From the NCBI RefSeq assembly GCF_037893015.1, contig NC_133666.1:618870974-618934973 (forward strand): DNA of 64,000 bases, given 5' to 3'. Source of the stretch: Macrotis lagotis. Taxonomy: Eukaryota > Chordata > Mammalia > Peramelemorphia > Peramelidae. Made by a program: the position numbers and the translations under genes. The notes below the pieces were generated by a model, which searched no databases, was not told the DNA's origin, and saw only the letters and a program-made list of their open reading frames with translations. This document shows, piece by piece, positions 36,190 through 46,852 of the stretch (position 1 is its first letter; each line of letters begins with the position of its first letter).

Positions 36190-36345
36190 TGCAGAATCTT
36201 CTGTTCTAGTCCAAGTCTCTAGCTGCCTGCTGGTAGTCTCTGGGGTTATGGGGCTAAGGCTGGAAAGTCAAAAGATTCTTGGGGCACTCAGACCTTTACC
36301 TTCCAGACCCCGTTTATACGAAGTGTAAATTCTAACCTGCAAACA
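36190..36345 (-). pseudogene. GSDM: Gasdermin copy 2: intron flanking the lost exon 4
   Basis: On the - strand, cagagactaccagcaggcag and agctagagacttgg match copy 1 at 22758-22795 (cagagactcctatcaggcag, agctagagacctgg). Moving 5', ttcgtataaacgggg matches ttcgtactttgg at 22671. The exon that should follow further 5' is absent: at 36371 an inverted-repeat structure begins instead. Confidence 0.6.
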
Positions 36346-36383
36346 AAAGGATTCATTAATTAGCCTTGGCATTTTTTCCTAGC

Positions 36384-36487
36384 TACATATTCCCATGTTA
36401 ATTAAGATCCTTTAATTTCTCACGATGCTATGAGGATAATTACAGAATGATATAAAGATTTGTGAAACCAGAATATGATTCTGTTGT
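36384..36487 (+). repeat. Perfect inverted repeat, left arm
   Basis: 104 bases identical to the reverse complement of 37224-37327 as read by eye. Outward the match continues to 36371 with a 4-base indel. The spacer is 736 bases and carries no long frame. Confidence 0.92.
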
Positions 36488-37223
36488 GTCACAAAACTTT
36501 CCCTATTTTTGTAGTTATTCAACAGGGCCTATAAAAGGAGACAATGTCAGAAGGGGAAAAAAAATGGATGACACGTTGAAAACTCAAAGTGGGGCAATCT
36601 TCTTTAATAAGTAAGTGAACCTTACAAATGAAAAGTAAAAATGGGCCATGAGAGCACCAAAGCAAAATTCAGATCTTGTGGTTCAGGTAGGGTGTCAGAG
36701 CAGGTCTTCTTTGTCCTAGGTCACTTGGAAAGATTTTCTTCTTTGCTAAAAAGGACATCTTTACACAAATTTTACTTTGAATCTTTAAGACCAGACGATT
36801 TACAATTTTAGTTTGACCTACTGTCATGCTGATATAGATAGAAAACTCAGAAACAAAGAGAAAATGAGCATTAATTCATTCCCCCTTATGAAGGGTGAGT
36901 TTCCATTAAGAAAATAATAACAATCTTATAAGAATGCTGACTCTAACACAAAAATAAATTCATTTTAAAATGGTCAGATTAACTTCAGTTGTAACAAAAG
37001 GTAGATATAAATATATTGAATAATCAATTTCCAAAGTGTATCTCAATTAAGTTATTTGCAATAAAATATTTTTAACTCTTAGCCATGTTTAAATGAATAA
37101 TCCCTAGCAGAAATGGATCTCTCTCTCAAGATAGACCACAAGTCATTCATCTTCTGAGATAATTAATCTTGCTGATTATTCCTTTCATTCAAACAGCACT
37201 GAGACAGTTGTGATATTTGCTAA

Positions 37224-37327
37224 ACAACAGAATCATATTCTGGTTTCACAAATCTTTATATCATTCTGTAATTATCCTCATAGCATCGTGAGAAATTAAA
37301 GGATCTTAATTAACATGGGAATATGTA
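37224..37327 (-). repeat. Perfect inverted repeat, right arm
   Basis: Reverse complement of 36384-36487. Ends are sharp on the inner side (gttgt then gtcacaaaac on the left, gttgt then ttagcaaata on the right). Confidence 0.92.
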
Positions 37328-37659
37328 GGAAAAAAATAATTGCTTAGCTAGCTATTTAGGATACAGAGAATTATAGGCCAAATATCTCAAATCTTATACT
37401 TGCATCTTACTATATTAATTCAAACATGCTTCAATATTAATCCATAAGTTAAAGAACTAATATTGTTTTTACATATCGATCATCTGACATCTTTCATCTG
37501 TTTAATGAAAAGGGGATCAAAGTATGATGAAAAGTTTTCCCTCCTATATACAAAACAGAATATAATCTTCCAAATACCTTTGACATGAACAATGTAGGGA
37601 ACTACTCTTGAAGCAGGAAATTATGGGCACAGAGAAGTATTGTAATTGGAAACATATTT

Positions 37660-37731
37660 TTGTAATCTTTTCTGCATTGTGAAAATGTTTAAGTCCTCTA
37701 ATGTTTTATATATATATAGAGAGAGAGAGAG

Positions 37732-37767
<36 letters not shown>

Positions 37768-37858
37768 TGGATAGTATATAAATATATATATGGATAATAT
37801 ATATATACATATATCGAGAATGGATTTTTGTAATCTTATCTGCACTGTTAAAATGTTT
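37660..37858 (+). repeat. Short direct repeat around an AT array
   Basis: tttttgtaatct (37660) with ctgcattgtgaaaatgtt recurs at 37826 with ctgcactgttaaaatgtt. The two copies bracket TA-rich arrays at 37708-37815, including a GA run at 37719-37730. Confidence 0.8.
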
Positions 37859-37899
37859 CCTCATGACCTTTATTTTGTCCCTGGCCAAGTACTCACCTG

Positions 37900-38296
37900 T
37901 GGGTCAAGATAGATTATGAAGGTGTGATAGTATGTGTAGAAGCTGATAGTTTCTAAACTGGAATTAAAATATTTCTGATCTATATTTCTGATCACAAGCT
38001 GTTCTATCAGCCTCTAATTGAAGTCTGTAAGTTTGGAATGTCTATCTTCTGCCTCTCTCAAGGTCTCTGTCTCTAGTGAAGGCAGGCTCTTTCTGTGTGA
38101 AACAGCCTAATGCCTCTCTAATTGCATCTGCAAGTTTTGCTGCAGAAGCTGTGTTAAAGACCATCTGGAGAAGGCAGGAATCTGCTCTTGTTATCTAAAT
38201 GAGAACTTGAATAAATTCTTGTACTTGTGACATTTTGGAAAGGAAGAAACTCCAATGTTTTATATGTCCATATCATATCTAATAACACATAAAACA
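37900..38296 (+). mobile_element. Probable ERVL-like LTR
   Basis: An AATAAA at 38209-38214 is followed by a CA end at 38295-38296. Immediately next comes tagtgtcagaagaggaga (38297-38314), which resembles a leucine-type primer binding site of ERVL elements. The 5' limit is not clear. A second sequence like the primer site (aatgtcagaagggg) stands at 36543 in the inverted-repeat spacer. Confidence 0.4.
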
Positions 38297-38599
38297 TAGT
38301 GTCAGAAGAGGAGACGATAGTCCTGGGCTAATTGGATCTTTGTCAGTTCTGACATGGGACAGACCTCATGGATGGGTTAGAGAATCATAAAGTAATCAAT
38401 GACACCTTTATGTACAAATATATAACCTGATTGACTGCCAACATTTTATATTCCTTTGTCAAAATTCTATAAAAATGGATTATTCAGTTGGTTACTTGGT
38501 GGCATTTGTAGGGTACCATCCACCCATGGGTTTTTGGTAATATCCTAAAGAATTAAACTTCATTTATAAAACTAACTTTTTTGTTTTGTTTTAGCCAAA

Positions 38600-39480
38600 G
38601 GGAAATAATGGTTAACATATGTCACCTTAAACTAGACAGGAGACCCATCAGCCAGCACCACACCATCCATATGTGAAACTATTGGTTACAACAAAGGGAG
38701 AAGTTTTGAGTCCTTTGGACAAGTTCACTTACCTTGGCAGTGTCCTCTTCAAGGAGGTACACATTGACAAAGAGCTAACCCAGTATTTGGGAGGCTCCAA
38801 AAGAAAGTGTGGAAGGGAAGAGGCAATAGACTGACTACCAAACTGAAGGTCTACAGAGCCATTGTGCTGACCTCATTGCTATATGCCTGTGAAACTTGGA
38901 CAGTCTACCAGCGCTATGTCAGGAAACTGAATTGATTCCATTTAAATTGTTTTAGGAAGATTCTGAAGATCACCTGGCCAGAGAGGATACCAGACACTGA
39001 GGTCCTTTCCTGAACAATCCAACATTACTGTAGAGAATGTGACTATGATGGGTTGCACATGTTGTTAAAATGCCATACGTATGCTCGCCAAAAGGACTAT
39101 TTTATGGAGAACTCCAACAGGGCAAGCCTTCACAAGGAGATCAGAAGTGATATGGGAATATCCTGAAGGTCTCATTGAAGAACTTCAGTATTGATTGTAC
39201 ACTGTCACAGGACCATCAAGCATGGCATGCTCTCCTCAGTGAGGGTGCTGCACTCTATGAGGAAGGCAGAATTGAAGCAGCTCAAAGGAAATGCGACTTC
39301 CATAAGTTTGGATCACCCACCCCAGGTGTTCACATGAACTATTTGTGTCCTACCTGTGGTAGAGTGTTCCAAGCTGTTTTGGTCTAATCAGCCACAGTGG
39401 GGCATACTGTAATTTGTCTCAAACATGGTGATATCTTCTTTGGTCTTCTTCAAAAACGAAGGACAAGAACCAATCAGGAG
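38600..39480 (+). mobile_element. RTE-like LINE, 3' end
   Basis: Conceptual reading has VLTSLLYACETWTVYQRYV and further on KILKITWPERIPDTEV, typical of the C-terminal part of an RTE-like or related non-LTR reverse transcriptase. The stop-free part at 39175-39387 ends in CPTCGRVF, a zinc-finger half. The tail (cgaaggacaagaacc) is shared with the SINEs at 1690, 7725 and 17566, so this class probably mobilised them. Frames are broken. Confidence 0.75.
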
Positions 39481-39678
39481 ACCCTCCTACAGCCACTCTT
39501 CCTACAGTAATCTCTCCAGTAGAAGACCTGGGCCACCCCCCAAACCACAGCCTCTTCCACTGGCCCAGAGTGGTATTTAAAGGGAGTCATATTGGTGTCT
39601 TATTCTTTTTCCCTTGCTTCCTTTCTATCTGCAAGTTAATAAGCAGCTGGTCTGTCTGTTTAAAGTACCACACCCAAA

Positions 39679-39852
39679 TCCCAAGTAGCCTTTAGGTTTT
39701 TGCAAGGCAATGGGGTTAAGTGGCTTGCCCAAGGCCACACAGCCAGGTAATTATTAAGTGTCTGAGGCGGGATTTGAACCCAGGTACTCCGGACTCCAGG
39801 GCCGGTGCTTTATCCACTGCATCACCTAACCACCCCTCCCAAGTAGCCTTTA
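39679..39852 (-). mobile_element. tRNA-derived SINE with 16-base target duplication
   Basis: The body is about 39695-39836. tcccaagtagccttta flanks it at 39679-39694 and 39837-39852. The A tail is nearly absent. Confidence 0.92.
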
Positions 39853-40379
39853 AAGAATTCTTAACTACCTCTCACTTTCTCTTTTGTGTTATAACTACCT
39901 CTTAATAAGTCTTTTTTTCTTTTTACACCTCAATTACATTTTACTCTAAATCTTTGCTACTAAAATCAGCCCCAAAAGTAAAAAAATAAAAATTCTTCAC
40001 AGCATGCCCCTTTTGAAAAACATGCACACCTCCTTTTAAACAGTTACCTGACTACAGGGAGAAATACTTTTTAAAGGAATCTATACTGGCCAGCCAGGAG
40101 AGGGCATCAGCTTCTAGGTTTTCAGCTCCTTTGATACCTTTAAATAAAGAAATTGAGCCCCAAGGCCTCAGTAATCTAAATCCAGAGCCTTTCTATCTGG
40201 ACTGTGTCTCTGATGTTTATATTTCCAACCAAAATGTCCCACAGACAGCACCAGCTCAGCCAATGAACAACTGAGCTCATTCAATCATAGATCAGATCCT
40301 TTTCTGAATTTACTATTTCTGTCTGATGCAGCATTGTTCATACAGTCTCTTATGCTGATAATCTTGGAGTTATTGCTGG

Positions 40380-40780
40380 TTCTCTACTGATTCTTATCTT
40401 TCACATTTAATCAGTTAGTAGGTCCTGTTGATTCCATCATCTTTACTCACTCCACTCACCCTATTACAAGGTCCTAATTACTACCTTGCATGAACTAGTT
40501 CAGTTGCCTCCAAATAAGCCATCCTGCCTCCTCCATTCCTTCTCTCCTTTACTTTGTTCTTCATATTGGCTACCAGATTAAACTTCCTTGTCTGTTGGTC
40601 TGGTCATATAATACTTCTGCTCAAAAGTCTTCAGTGACTCCCTATTGCCTAATAAATTTAGTTCAAACTACTCTGCTGGACATTAAAGACCTTCAAGACC
40701 TTCCTTCATTCTGATGTTCACCTACCTTTCCTACCTTACTTCATATGACTCTACTCTATGATCTTTCCACTCTGTTCACA
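40380..40780 (+). repeat. L2-like LINE fragment
   Basis: Contains agtcttcagtgactccctat, aataaatttagttcaaact and taaagaccttcaagaccttc, standard L2-type text. Confidence 0.6.
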
Positions 40781-40849
40781 TAGTACTTTCTGACAAATCA
40801 AAACAATCCTGAGGTTTCACATTTCTTGCAGAAAACTGACAAATAAAAA

Positions 40850-41245
40850 AAATAGACATAAGGATTGTTAGAGTGACTATAGAAAGACAGGTACTCTATT
40901 ACACTGTAAATGAAATCATGAATTGGTCCAGACCTTCCAGAAAAAAACAATTTGGAATGGAATTAAAATGTTGATATGTTTGACCTGGATGTGTTGTAAT
41001 TAGGCATGTATGCCCCAAGGAAATTAAAGATTGAAGCTCATATTAATCCTAGTACTTTTTATGATAGCAATAACTGGTATAACATGCCTCAAAAATTGTG
41101 GCACCTGTATGTATGAATACAAAAAATAATGAATTTGAACAATTTGGAGGGGAAGGTTTATATGGAAAATAAAGTAAGTACAAATAGAGAAAGAACATAT
41201 ACAATGAGTACAATTGTGTAAATTGGAAGAGCAAAAATAAAAATT
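40850..41245 (+). mobile_element. Old L1 3' fragment, sense
   Basis: Sense-strand L1-type end (ttggaatggaattaaaatg and catgtatgccccaagg). The reverse strand reads like the fragment at 11905-12440. Confidence 0.5.
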
Positions 41246-41519
41246 AATTTTGGATAATTATAATGATAGTTTGTCCTTGAGAAATAAAAAGTGAGAAAAT
41301 AAACTTCCTTCACTTTCTTCTAGAAGTGGGGGACTATGGTTATGGAATATGATATGCACAATCAGATAATTGCCATGATGGCTGGTTTTACTGATCTATT
41401 TTTTCCTTTTATTTTGTATTCTTCACAAAACATGGATTGCTAGCTAGGGAGAGACATGCAGTAATGGAAGTGGTATAAAAACAAAAGATATCAATACATT
41501 TTTTCCCAAAAATACTGCT

Positions 41520-41790
41520 CCTTGTTGCCTTTTTTGCTCATGTTGTTCCTTATTCCCAAAATATCTTCTCTCATTCTCTTGACCTGTTACATTCTTTCCC
41601 ATTAATTAAAACTAAACTCAAATGTCCCTTTTTTCCCAGATCTCCTCCTGCTGGGAATATTCTTTCTTGTACTTCACTTTGTATCTTCCTAATGCACTTA
41701 TATAATAATGTGAATTGCTGTTTAAATGTATTATTCTCATTCCCCTCTACACTGTGAGCTCCACGAGGATAGGGACAGATTTTTTTATCC
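41520..41790 (+). repeat. L2 3' end
   Basis: Contains aaaactaaactcaaatgtcc, ctacactgtgagctccacga and ggatagggacag. Confidence 0.7.
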
Positions 41791-42339
41791 ATGCCTCAGA
41801 CAATAGAGGGCATTAGTGGATGTTGGGATTAAGTAAACTCAAGCTTTAAAGAAGAAAAACTCTGACTAAATTTCTCTAGGGTTGCCCCTGGAACACTTTC
41901 CCTTACTCCCTCTTCCTCCTCCACCTTCCCTTAAATACAAAGAGAAGGCACTAGAGCTCTCAGCTCTTGTCTTCTAGTATTACCCTCATCTTTTGCTTTG
42001 TAAGCAACCTCAGAGGTTAGGGAACACAATGAGAGTCTTGACTTTAAGGCCAGTTTCTTTTGACTCTGAGTTCTGGCCTGAAATCTTTCCTTGCATCTCT
42101 ACACTGTTACATTCCTGCCTATCTACCCAAAATTAAACTGGAATGGTCTACAATGGGGCACATCTAGAGGGAGAGAGGCCAATTCTTTGCTAAAGTGAAC
42201 ATTAAACCTGGTTTGTGGAGCTGAAGTCAATATGAAACAAGGTAAAAACATGTGGGACCCCAATCTTATGTAATCACAGTAATTCTAGGTTCTACAGTAG
42301 TTTACAATATAGAAGGCATTTTCTGCACAATGAATATGT

Positions 42340-42500
42340 GAAATAGGGAGTACAAATATTATCATTTCCATTTCATAGATGAGGAAACAGAGGCTCAGAG
42401 TAGGTAAGTGACATCCTCAATCATACATCTAGAAAAGTAGATGGAAGAACCAGGGTTCTGGCTTGTTCCAAACTCTGCAATGACTCTCTGGTTCACCAAA
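42340..42500 (-). repeat. MIR fragment
   Basis: Contains ttcatagatgaggaaacaga and cagagtaggtaagtgacatc. Confidence 0.7.
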
Positions 42501-42674
42501 CCTCTCTTTAGGATGGCTGGACATCACTGATACTGTACCACATGTGCCCATGTAATAGTCCTAGACAAGCTGTGTATTCTGGTCAAGGCTGCTGGGTTCA
42601 GTTTTCCTTCATCTCCACCTCAGTAGCCTTATCCAGCTCCTTTTCTCATCCAATCGCCTTGGCCAACCCCTTGC

Positions 42675-42911
42675 CTCCCCAGGGAAATGTATCTGGTTCT
42701 GGGGAACTAAGATCCAGAATGTCATTGAGAGTCGAATTAAGGGGAATATATTTGACCCCTAAAACAAGGATCTCTTGATCGTCTTCTAGACTAGGTAGTA
42801 GGGACTGAAATGGGTGGAGCTCTTGGGGCTATCCATGGGGATCAGATTCCCATCTTTGCTGAGCTCTTGAGCCACATTCTTAGCAGCCCATTCAACCACA
42901 GAAGTCATGGT
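42675..42911 (-). pseudogene. GSDM: Gasdermin copy 2: first coding exon (start ATG 42908)
   Basis: The - strand reads MTSVVEWAAKNVAQELSKDG, then LIPMDSP and FSPYYLV, clearly paralogous to 10868. Stops: TAG at codon 41 (42788-42786) and TAG at codon 50 (42761-42759), both at positions that are Trp or a decayed Trp in the sister. A frameshift follows within about eight codons, after which STLNDILDLSSPEPDTFPWG is readable in another frame. The acceptor ccctttctcag is good. The donor is G|GC at 42675/42674 instead of GT. Non-functional. Confidence 0.85.
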
Positions 42912-43019
42912 TCTGAGAAAGGGCAAGAAAGAAGAGAGGGGACAGAAATTAGTCTCTATGACTGACACCTGTCATCTGAAGGGATGGAATCAGTAATCAG
43001 TTTAATGCTTTGCAAGAAA

Positions 43020-43240
43020 AACATCAGATAAGACAATAAGAAACAACAACAAACAAACATTTATTAAGCACCTACTGTAGTATACCATCAGTTTAAGGCT
43101 TTGCAGGGAAGTCATCAGATAGTCAAAAACATTCATTATGCATATTCTGTAAACCAGACACAGTGCTAAGAGCTAGGAATACATAAGGAGATAAAAGACA
43201 AGCCTTGAAGAGTTCGTGTTCTAATGGGAGATAACCAAAG
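43020..43240 (-). repeat. L2-like 3' end, antisense
   Basis: Contains acatttattaagcacctact and gacacagtgctaagagctag, with a partial second copy (attcattatgcatattctg). Confidence 0.55.
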
Positions 43241-43254
43241 AACTCTGTATTTTA

Positions 43255-43308
43255 TACACACACACACACACACACAAACACAACACACACACACACACAC
43301 ACACACAC
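43255..43308 (+). repeat. (AC)n microsatellite
   Basis: AC array with two AAC interruptions. Confidence 0.97.
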
Positions 43309-43920
43309 CTAAATACATCCATATAAATATATACATGATAAATTAGAAATAATCAGTAAAGGTTCAAGGTAAAGGCATCTGGGACTCCAACCTTATGTAT
43401 AGAGAGATTGGGGGAAAAAATCCTAGAAATAGTGAAATTTTAGCTGCAACTTGAAATGGGGAGATGAGGAGGGAGAACATTCTAGGCATGGATTACAGTC
43501 AGAGAAAATGTCCTGGAGCAAAGTATGAGAAAAGAGAAATATAGAAGGTGGCTGGGTTAAAACGGGTTTTAAATGCTAAGCAGAACATCTTGTCTCTGAT
43601 TCTGGAAGTGTGAGGGAACTACACGATTTACAGACTGGAGGAGAGATGTGGTTGGATCCGCACTATGGAAATGTCATTTTTCACTATCATCATTAATTAT
43701 CTCTCCTTCTTCACCTTTCACTCCTCAGTCCCTTGCAATCTGCCATTTTTTTATTTGCCTAAACAGAAACTTCCCTTTTTAAAGTTACCAAAAACCATTT
43801 ATTTACTATGATGACTTTCTCATTTCTCCTCCTTCTTGACTACTCTGTAGTCACCACCCTCCCCTCCCCATCCTGTGTGTTCTCTGTTCCTTCAGATTTC
43901 ATGTCACTGAAAGGGGTTGA

Positions 43921-44177
43921 GGAGTAGCCAACATTTATTTAGCTCCCATTATGTATCAGACACTGGGCCAAGTACTTTCAAATTAGTTTCTCATTGGATG
44001 CTCACAACAACTTTGGGAGGTAGGAGATCTTATTATCCCCTTTTGACAGAAGAAGAAATTGAGAAAAGCAGAAGTGAAGTGATTTGTCCAAGGTCACACA
44101 GCCAGTAAGTAGTTGAGATCTTATTGGAGTTCAGAACTTTCTCATTTCAGGTTGAACTATCCACTATGCCACCTCAC
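43921..44177 (-). repeat. MIR, antisense
   Basis: Contains ccaacatttatttagctccc, cagacactgggccaagtact, aggtcacacagccagtaagt and tgaactatccactatgccac. Confidence 0.85.
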
Positions 44178-44299
44178 TGACTATAGAGGAGAAATTTTCA
44201 ATGAGAATATTGTTAACCTTTTTTGTCTCATGAACACTTTTGGCAACCTGATAAAACTTTTGAACCCCTTATCAAAACAATGTTTTTAAATGTATAAAA

Positions 44300-45264
44300 T
44301 AAAAGGCCTAAGATTACAAAGGAAACCAAATATAATTGAAAATAAAGATTTAATCCCCCCCCCGCCCCAGCCAATTCTATGGACCTCTGAAATCTAACTA
44401 TAGCTGCCAAGTTAAGAATCCTTGACTTAAAAAAAATGTCAGGGCCAATTGGAGTTTTGTAAAAGAAGGACAAGACCTGACTCTGTTTGTAGAGAAAGCT
44501 GGGAAGGAGCTAGTTGATGAGGAGAAAATGTTGATAAGAGAGAATAAACAGGGGAAAGCTCTGTAGAGAAAAGAGACTGGGACAAATCCTTAAGGAACTG
44601 AGATCCCTGAATTGTAAAGCCTAAGACCCAGAAGACAAACTGAAATTTCTGGATCATTGTTCTCTTTGGGGACTAAATGAGTGATACATTTGGAGTACCC
44701 TAGAAGTAGTGGAAATCAAAATTTCTTGGCCCTAACCTGAGTCTTAGAACAATAGCTTTTAATTTTAGGGAGGTTTCATCTTGGACTCCATGTTAGGGGC
44801 CCTAATTCTTAAATACTACATGATCTCGAGACCAGCAGGTTGCATTCATAGCCTCCTTAGATCTTACTGCCTAGGAAGTGCCCCCAAGAGACAAGTTTGG
44901 GAGAGGAGGTCAAGGCTAGACCCACCAACCTTTTCTTGTTTGGAGGAAGGGCTGAACTGGGAAAGGGACTGAATCCTAACTGCTAGAATGAGTAACAGAT
45001 TGGGAGAAGGAACAGGAAAAAGTTCCCTAAAATTCTAAGTCAAGGTCAGAATTGGGGAAACTGGTGACTGCCAGAATAGTCAGTTAAGAGGAGGAAGCAG
45101 GAGTGGGGAAGGGGGAAATCAGCCCCTGGTCTCTGACTCACTTTTTAATGCTCTCAGGGGGTTGTGCAAGCTTCAGGTCCCTAGCTGATTCTTTCCCAGG
45201 CATTTTTCTTAGGTACTTTCCTTCCTGATGCCCTCTCTTCCAGTTTTGCTCCCAGCAGCAGCTT
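44300..45264 (-). other. Intron 1 of gasdermin copy 2, no other gene
   Basis: Aligns in patches with 8834-9780. No separate gene is supported. A short C-rich run (aatcccccccccgcccc) lies at 44352. Confidence 0.5.
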
Positions 45265-45360
45265 ACCTTGACACCTAGGTCTTATCTTTGAAAGGCAGTG
45301 TGGGCAGGGAGTGAAGTAGCCTTCTGTCTCTACTTAGGAGTTTTGTGTTATTTCAAAGAT
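45265..45360 (-). pseudogene. GSDM: Gasdermin copy 2: probable 5' untranslated exon and donor
   Basis: - strand donor caag|gtaagc (45267/45266) equals the donor at 8833/8834 in copy 1. The 5' end of the exon is not visible. Confidence 0.4.
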
Positions 45361-46080
45361 AGGTGTTGTGTCCAGATCAATCAAAAATGAAACTACTGAA
45401 CTTTTGTAATCTTCATAGGGTGTGTGATTTATTACTAAGGTAATGAGGTGATTCTTGATTGCAAAATGTCCTGCCTTTGTATGTAGGATAGGGTGGGCTC
45501 TAGTTTCTGAGAGTATCTTTTCTAATGGGCCTTGACCTCAGGGAACCCCCATCTGAGGGGGAGATGGAGGAGTCACATATACACACATAAGGTCAGAAGG
45601 TCTAGATGGAGTTAAAAATTCTGGGAATAGAAAGGATGATTGAGAGGTCTGGGGGGAGGTGTGGTTACACAAGGAAACCTTCCTAGAGAGGTAATTTCTT
45701 TTTTTTAAATCATTTTAGAAATATTTTATTTATTCATCTCCTTTTGATCAGTTTTTTGACCACTTTACCATTTATGGGCTGAGAGGTTTGAAAGCAGCTG
45801 TAGGATCAGTGACACTTAAGGCTTGCTCCTCTTTTTCTGGGACTGTGTCTTTGCTAAAGTACCTGAGCTGGAGTATTCTCCACTTTCACTCAGGTGTGAT
45901 AGATTTTTCTTACTGACCTTTTTAATTTGATTGGAAAATTATTTCACCATATCATTTTGTAGGTTCTTATGTTTCCAGGAATTGTTTTATGGCATTATTT
46001 AAAGTGTTTTGGGGGGGGCGTTGTGTGGAATGAGTTTCAGATGAGTAATCTTGTAATCTCAGTAATTTTGTTTCTGCCCC
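45360..46080. other. No gene recognised
   Basis: Upstream flank of gasdermin copy 2. Contains a run of G (ggggggggcg) at 46011 and AT-rich text but no family I can name. Confidence 0.35.
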
Positions 46081-46084
46081 CACT

Positions 46085-46220
46085 GGTATTTTTTGGCTCA
46101 GTTTCCTCATTTGTAATATGAGGATAGCAATAGCATACACCTCCCAGGGTTGTTGTGTGGATCAATTGAGATGATATTTGTAAAGCACCTGGCACATGGC
46201 TGGCTCTTTATAAATACTAT
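46085..46220 (+). repeat. CORE-SINE body (MIR type)
   Basis: Contains ggctcagtttcctcatttgt, gggttgttgtgtggatcaat and agcacctggcacatgg. It is the block C counterpart of 587 and 29672. Confidence 0.8.
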
Positions 46221-46408
46221 ATGAGGATGATAAGGATGATAATCATGATGGTGATGATGATGATGATGATGATGATAATGGTGAAAATGGTGAAAATGGT
46301 GTTGAGGATAGAGACTTTCAGCCAAGATGGTAGAGAGAAGTCAGGCACTGTCTTAAGCTCAACTGATTTTTCCTCAGAAATAACATGAACCAAGTCCAAA
46401 GGTCCAGC

Positions 46409-46576
46409 TCACATTGTTTTTTTTTAGGTTTTTGTAAGGCAAATGGGGTTAAGTGGCTTGCCCAAGGCCACACAGCTAGGTAATTATTAAGTGTCTGAGA
46501 CTGGACTTGAACCCAGATACTCCTGACTCCAGGGTTGGTCTTTATCCACTGTGCCACCTAGCCACCCTCACATTGT
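46409..46576 (-). mobile_element. tRNA-derived SINE inside the host L1
   Basis: The body is 46417-46567. tcacattg stands at 46409-46416 and 46568-46575, and a third time at 52903-52910 beyond the next insertion. Confidence 0.9.
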
Positions 46577-46846
46577 TTCTTTTTAAGATTTTATTTATCT
46601 TGAGTTTTACAATTTTTACAATATTTTCCCTAATCTTACTTCCCTCCCCCCACCCCACTCCCCACAGAAGGCAATTTGCCAGTCTTTACATTATTTCCAT
46701 GGTATACATTGATCCAAATTGAGTGTGATGAGAGAGAAATCATATCCTTAAGGAAGAAACATAAAGTATAAGAGATAGCAAGATCAGACAATAAGATATC
46801 CATTTTTTCCCCCTAAATTAAAGGTAATAGTCCTTGGTCTTTGTTC

Positions 46847-46852
46847 AAACTC
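46847..46852 (+). repeat. Provirus target duplication, left
   Basis: aaactc, repeated at 52779-52784. Six bases suits betaretrovirus-like integration. Confidence 0.85.

Larger units (their letters stand above)
42430..45300 (-). repeat. Inverted duplication, arm 2 (gasdermin 5' region)
   Basis: Partner of 8820-11340, including 5' exon donor, first intron, first coding exon and at least 230 bases of the next intron (- strand aaggctactgaggtgg against aaggctactgagatgg at 11142). Confidence 0.75.

Noticed and set aside
36074-36328. Open frame on + strand after a good acceptor (tttctctgcag), ending GLRLESQ...PRLYEV, resembling a last gasdermin exon
   Set aside because: The same DNA on the - strand aligns with intron text of gasdermin copy 1 (22740-22815), so this frame is an antisense accident.
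40060-40145. - strand text AENLEADALSWLASID, reminiscent of a retroelement RNase H end
   Set aside because: Only about 30 residues, no neighbouring RT or integrase, and stops nearby. Too little to annotate.
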